Below, piece by piece: positions 61,177 to 64,000 of a stretch of 64,000 bases of DNA. Within the stretch, counting starts at the first letter, position 1. Each line of letters opens with the position of its first letter. Origin of the DNA: Lunatibacter salilacus (lineage in GTDB: Bacteria > Bacteroidota > Bacteroidia > Cytophagales > Cyclobacteriaceae); NCBI RefSeq assembly GCF_009797935.1, contig NZ_VOLC01000001.1:62001-126000 (forward strand), read 5' to 3'. Both the position numbers and the translations under genes were made by a program. Below the pieces are notes generated by a model. The model was not told where the DNA came from. It did no database searches and saw only the letters and a list, made by a program, of their open reading frames with translations.

Positions 61177-62865
61177 CTACCAAGGCTTACCTGTGCCTTG
61201 GATTAGCCATGGTTTGGACCATGGACTGTCAGATCCGAAGTTTCCGGAAAACGGCGTAACTTCCAATCGGGTGATTGCAGTACTGATATTGTCGGTATTG
61301 TTGTTATACTCATCATTTCCATATCGGAACCTCAACGCTACCGCCGGTGAGGCTGCTCTAGGCCCTGCCTCAAGGGTTGGTAACCCTGTTCTTCTATAAT
61401 CCGCAAAAGCCTCTGAACCAGTAGTCCAACTTGCCACCCATTTTTGGGTGATGATTTGTTCCAAGGTATTGTTGAATGCTACCTCAGGATTACTTATGAA
61501 ACTAGTATAAGTGTCCGCTTTTCCCCAAGTGGAAAGGGAATTCTCTATCCCTTTGTTGTAATGGTCAGCAGCGTTACCCACTCCCCAGCCTTTATGCGCA
61601 GCTTCTGCTAAAATAAAGCTAACTTCCGCGGAGGAAATTATTCTTGCTTTCAATATATCACCAGGAGCACCTGCGGTAGCATAGATAGGAGCTAGTTGGG
61701 AAACGTGTTGGTTTTGGGTGCCTTGACCTGGAGCCGGATTCCCATTATATGATTCAGGAACATCTATACCTGGAGGAAGTCCGACATATAAATCCGTATT
61801 CCTAGTTACTCTATTTGGATTGAAATGGCGCGTGAACTTAACATTTGCATGTTGTTCTTCGAACTCATCAAAGGTATAGGTCAATGCGCCAATAGGCTCA
61901 CCGTCCGCTCTTATAAAAGTTTCAAAATCCGCATCCAATGCGGGGTCAGCAACCCATTGCACCCTAACTGAATCAAACCAAACGGTCAACCTAGGATCCA
62001 TGGTTTCTGATAGTTGATCCACGAATGTCTGACAAGCCTGCCAACGCTGAAAACCATCTGGATTAAGTCTGATGTGCCTAGATATCCAAATATCGTTGGA
62101 GCCTCCTGTATAATCCAAAGTGGCATCATCACTTGGGCTTTGTATGTAAATTCCGCTGGAGTAAATGGCTTCAATCCCGGCCTTTGCAACTTCAGGTTTT
62201 TTGGCAGAAATCCTCATGTAGTATCTTAACAACAGGGAATTGGCAAAACGATGCCATTTGTTTACATCTCCTCCAAAGTATAGGTCGTTTCCTGTAGTTA
62301 CCCCTTCGTTCGTTGCGGTAGCGAGGATTTCAGAAGCCTGCTGCAAATCACGAATGATACCATCATAAATGATTTCTTGGCTGTCGAATGTAGGTTGCTG
62401 AAATTGTTCACCTCCTTGGTCGCCTTTAAGTGCATCCGTATAGGGCGCATCACCCCATAAGTCAGTGATATTTCCGAAGGCGAATGACTTCATAGTCAGA
62501 CCAACACCAACGAAGAAATTGTTATTTAGCTCTTGACCTCTTTTATACATCAATTCATTCGTTCTAAGGATATCAAACCATCCAGACCAATCTCTTGGAC
62601 CCCAATCGTAATGGTTATGGGAGCTGTACCAACCGTTTTTCTGGGTATGCTGTACAGCACCAGCCAAGTCGTTAAAGCCTAAATCCACATAGCTTTGCGC
62701 CGATGACGCCAATACTGTAGGCAATAGCAAGTTAGGGTTTGCATTAGCCGGGTCAATGGCATATGGATTGATATTTGCTTCATTTAGATTTTCCTCACAG
62801 CCTGTCATTAGGAAAAGCCCTAAAAGGAAAATAGCAATCTTTCTAAATTCAAGTAAATTTTTCAT
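61177..62865 (-). CDS. SusD-like outer-membrane lipoprotein (SusD-like 2 type)
   Basis: 562 residues. The lipoprotein signal ends FLMTGC with the lipidated Cys at about residue 23, followed by EENLNEANINPYAIDPANANPNLL. That start and the NINPYAIDPANANP segment are typical of the SusD-like 2/SusD-RagB superfamily group, and the TPR-rich body follows (FANSLLLRYYMRISAKKPEV). It binds a surface ligand for the SusC partner, whose gene ends 20 bases upstream. The ligand is unknown. Confidence 0.9.
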   Translation of the reverse strand: MKNLLEFRKIAIFLLGLFLMTGCEENLNEANINPYAIDPANANPNLLLPTVLASSAQSYVDLGFNDLAGAVQHTQKNGWYSSHNHYDWGPRDWSGWFDILRTNELMYKRGQELNNNFFVGVGLTMKSFAFGNITDLWGDAPYTDALKGDQGGEQFQQPTFDSQEIIYDGIIRDLQQASEILATATNEGVTTGNDLYFGGDVNKWHRFANSLLLRYYMRISAKKPEVAKAGIEAIYSSGIYIQSPSDDATLDYTGGSNDIWISRHIRLNPDGFQRWQACQTFVDQLSETMDPRLTVWFDSVRVQWVADPALDADFETFIRADGEPIGALTYTFDEFEEQHANVKFTRHFNPNRVTRNTDLYVGLPPGIDVPESYNGNPAPGQGTQNQHVSQLAPIYATAGAPGDILKARIISSAEVSFILAEAAHKGWGVGNAADHYNKGIENSLSTWGKADTYTSFISNPEVAFNNTLEQIITQKWVASWTTGSEAFADYRRTGLPTLEAGPRAASPAVALRFRYGNDEYNNNTDNISTAITRLEVTPFSGNFGSDSPWSKPWLIQGTGKPW

Positions 62866-62885
62866 GATTAATATTTTAATGGACT

Positions 62886-64000
62886 TTATAAATTAAAATT
62901 CAGTTTGAAACCAACAGGAACAGTCCAAGGTAAAACATTTTGCCGCTCAATTCCCTGTCTGAATTGACTGGCTGTGTTGCCTTGAGCACCTGAATTTGCC
63001 CAGAATGCACGCTCTGGATCAACTCCGATGTCAGCTTTAGTCCAAAGCATAATGTTTCTGGTGTAAACGGAAATGGAGGCATTTCTAAATACACTAACAT
63101 TTGGAATCCTATAAGAAAGAGACAATTCTCTCAATTTGATAAACGACGCATCGAAAGTTACTTGTTGATTGTAGTTCCAAGCATAGGTATTCGTTATAGG
63201 ACGGACAACTGTACCTTCCCCTCCCAAATGCTCGCTATAGACATCGTCGCTAAAATCATCCGGGGTGTTCTGCCCCGCAGTTTGCACTACACCAGGTACA
63301 AAGGCACCATCGTGCCCATTTTCATCAAATGGAAGCCCTCCTGTTGCTGCAGTATGACCACCTACCCTGGGGAAATTGCCGTTTTGAGGTATGATATATT
63401 GTTCTGGATCCGACTTCAACAGTGCTATCATTTCTTCGGTACTGTATAATCCACCGGGAATCAAGTTGTCCAATTGACGTTGGGATTTCCAATCAGATTC
63501 TCCATAGCGATAGGTATGGGACATAAACTCGCCACCTTGTCTCCAATCAAAACTTGCGTTTAATGTAAAACGTTTATAGCTAACAGCAGACTGCATACCA
63601 AGGATGAAGTCGGGGTTAAAATTTCCTACTTTCACTAAGTTTTCATCGCCAGAAAGCCGCTGCCATCCGCCGTTATTTAAGATTGGCCATCTGTAATAGG
63701 GAGAAGATGGGTCTTTTACATATGCATAACCCTCACTATATAGGTCTCCAATTTGTTGTCCTACGAATGTAATGGCACCTCCACCGTTTTCAGTCCATAG
63801 ATTTAGGCGATTCAAGTCCGGGGTAAGTTCCTTTACAGTTGTTCTGTTTCTACTCCAGTTGATGTCAATATCCCAATTCCAACCATTTCTTGAAACGGGA
63901 GTACCACCGAGGGTAAATTCCAATCCCCGGCTTTCAATTAAACCTGCATTAATTAATCTGGCACTATATCCAGAAGACCTTGGCAAGTTTACAGCAAAAA
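62886..64000 (-). CDS. SusC/RagA TonB-linked transporter (5' part beyond window edge)
   Basis: The frame stays open to the right edge, so only the C-terminal 371 residues or so are visible. NLPRSSGYSARLINAG followed by ESRGLEFTLGGTPVSRNGW is the late-barrel SusC signature, and the protein ends GFKLNFNL with a hydrophobic-terminal strand. A Leu codon at 63986 is not a real start. It pairs with the SusD-like gene downstream. The N-terminal plug, TonB box and signal lie outside the window. Confidence 0.92.
   Translation of the reverse strand, partial: FAVNLPRSSGYSARLINAGLIESRGLEFTLGGTPVSRNGWNWDIDINWSRNRTTVKELTPDLNRLNLWTENGGGAITFVGQQIGDLYSEGYAYVKDPSSPYYRWPILNNGGWQRLSGDENLVKVGNFNPDFILGMQSAVSYKRFTLNASFDWRQGGEFMSHTYRYGESDWKSQRQLDNLIPGGLYSTEEMIALLKSDPEQYIIPQNGNFPRVGGHTAATGGLPFDENGHDGAFVPGVVQTAGQNTPDDFSDDVYSEHLGGEGTVVRPITNTYAWNYNQQVTFDASFIKLRELSLSYRIPNVSVFRNASISVYTRNIMLWTKADIGVDPERAFWANSGAQGNTASQFRQGIERQNVLPWTVPVGFKLNFNL

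Noticed and set aside
63984-63986. A start codon for the right-edge SusC gene
   Set aside because: It is a TTG (Leu) codon inside the conserved NLPRSSGYSARL signature; the frame continues beyond the window.
1-64000. tRNA, rRNA, prophage, CRISPR-Cas or restriction-modification genes
   Set aside because: I saw no cloverleaf-like sequences, rRNA blocks, phage structural genes, cas genes or methylase motifs in the window.

Overview
The window looks like chromosome from a member of the Bacteroidota, probably Cytophagales close to the Cyclobacteriaceae. This is inferred from two SusC/SusD outer-membrane pairs, a GldB gliding lipoprotein, a Wza/Wzz/flippase polysaccharide locus, many Cys-type lipoproteins, and promoters of the Bacteroidota form TTG-N(17-20)-TAnnTTTG. 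Most of the window is dense, ordinary chromosome. The accessory parts are a repeat-rich toxin-antitoxin island at 44-47 kb and a carbohydrate-utilisation region at 40-64 kb.

Layout. 1-5.8 kb (minus): exopolysaccharide export and assembly (GT2 cut by the left edge, flippase, Wzz-like, Wza-like with six SLBB repeats). 6.0-7.4 kb: triple-fasciclin lipoprotein. 7.7-8.7 kb: gldB (plus). 8.65-12.4 kb (minus): GT4, asparagine-synthase-like enzyme and endonuclease III. 12.5-17.7 kb (minus): small putative anti-sigma protein, ECF sigma factor, then a 1326-residue multi-pass membrane protein of unknown function. 17.8-29.7 kb (minus): a SusC/SusD nutrient locus followed by ThuA-like, two xylose-isomerase-fold enzymes, alpha/beta hydrolase, VCBS-repeat protein, metallophosphoesterase and Rieske protein. 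30.1-36 kb: GH43-like lipoprotein, aspartoacylase-like and GCS2-CBS pair, L-serine dehydratase, and a possible small RNA.

36.5-40.0 kb (plus) is a compact three-gene operon: di-iron fatty-acid-hydroxylase-type membrane enzyme, ketosynthase III fused to a haem-oxygenase-like di-iron domain, and an unrecognised 298-residue protein. It ends at a strong terminator and is the best candidate for an undescribed lipid-modifying pathway.

40.1-44.0 kb (minus): MurQ etherase, HpaI-type aldolase and a propeller/helical-barrel lipoprotein. 44.2-47.2 kb: two toxin-antitoxin operons between copies of a dispersed palindrome-bearing repeat. 47.3-54 kb (minus): two Asp-box (sialidase-fold) proteins around a YdjC-type deacetylase, a purple-acid-phosphatase-like enzyme and a PhoA-type alkaline phosphatase; an 88-bp tandem leader repeat separates two of these genes. 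54.4-59.3 kb (plus): ROK kinase, FHS sugar transporter, XylR-like regulator and a polytopic membrane protein, behind a clear promoter and operator. 59.6-64 kb (minus): another phosphatase and a second SusC/SusD pair cut by the right edge.

Taken together, the right half resembles salvage of amino sugars or phosphorylated glycans: outer-membrane uptake, periplasmic de-decoration, inner-membrane transport, phosphorylation and MurQ lactyl-ether cleavage. This link is inferred from gene content and is not demonstrated by the sequence.
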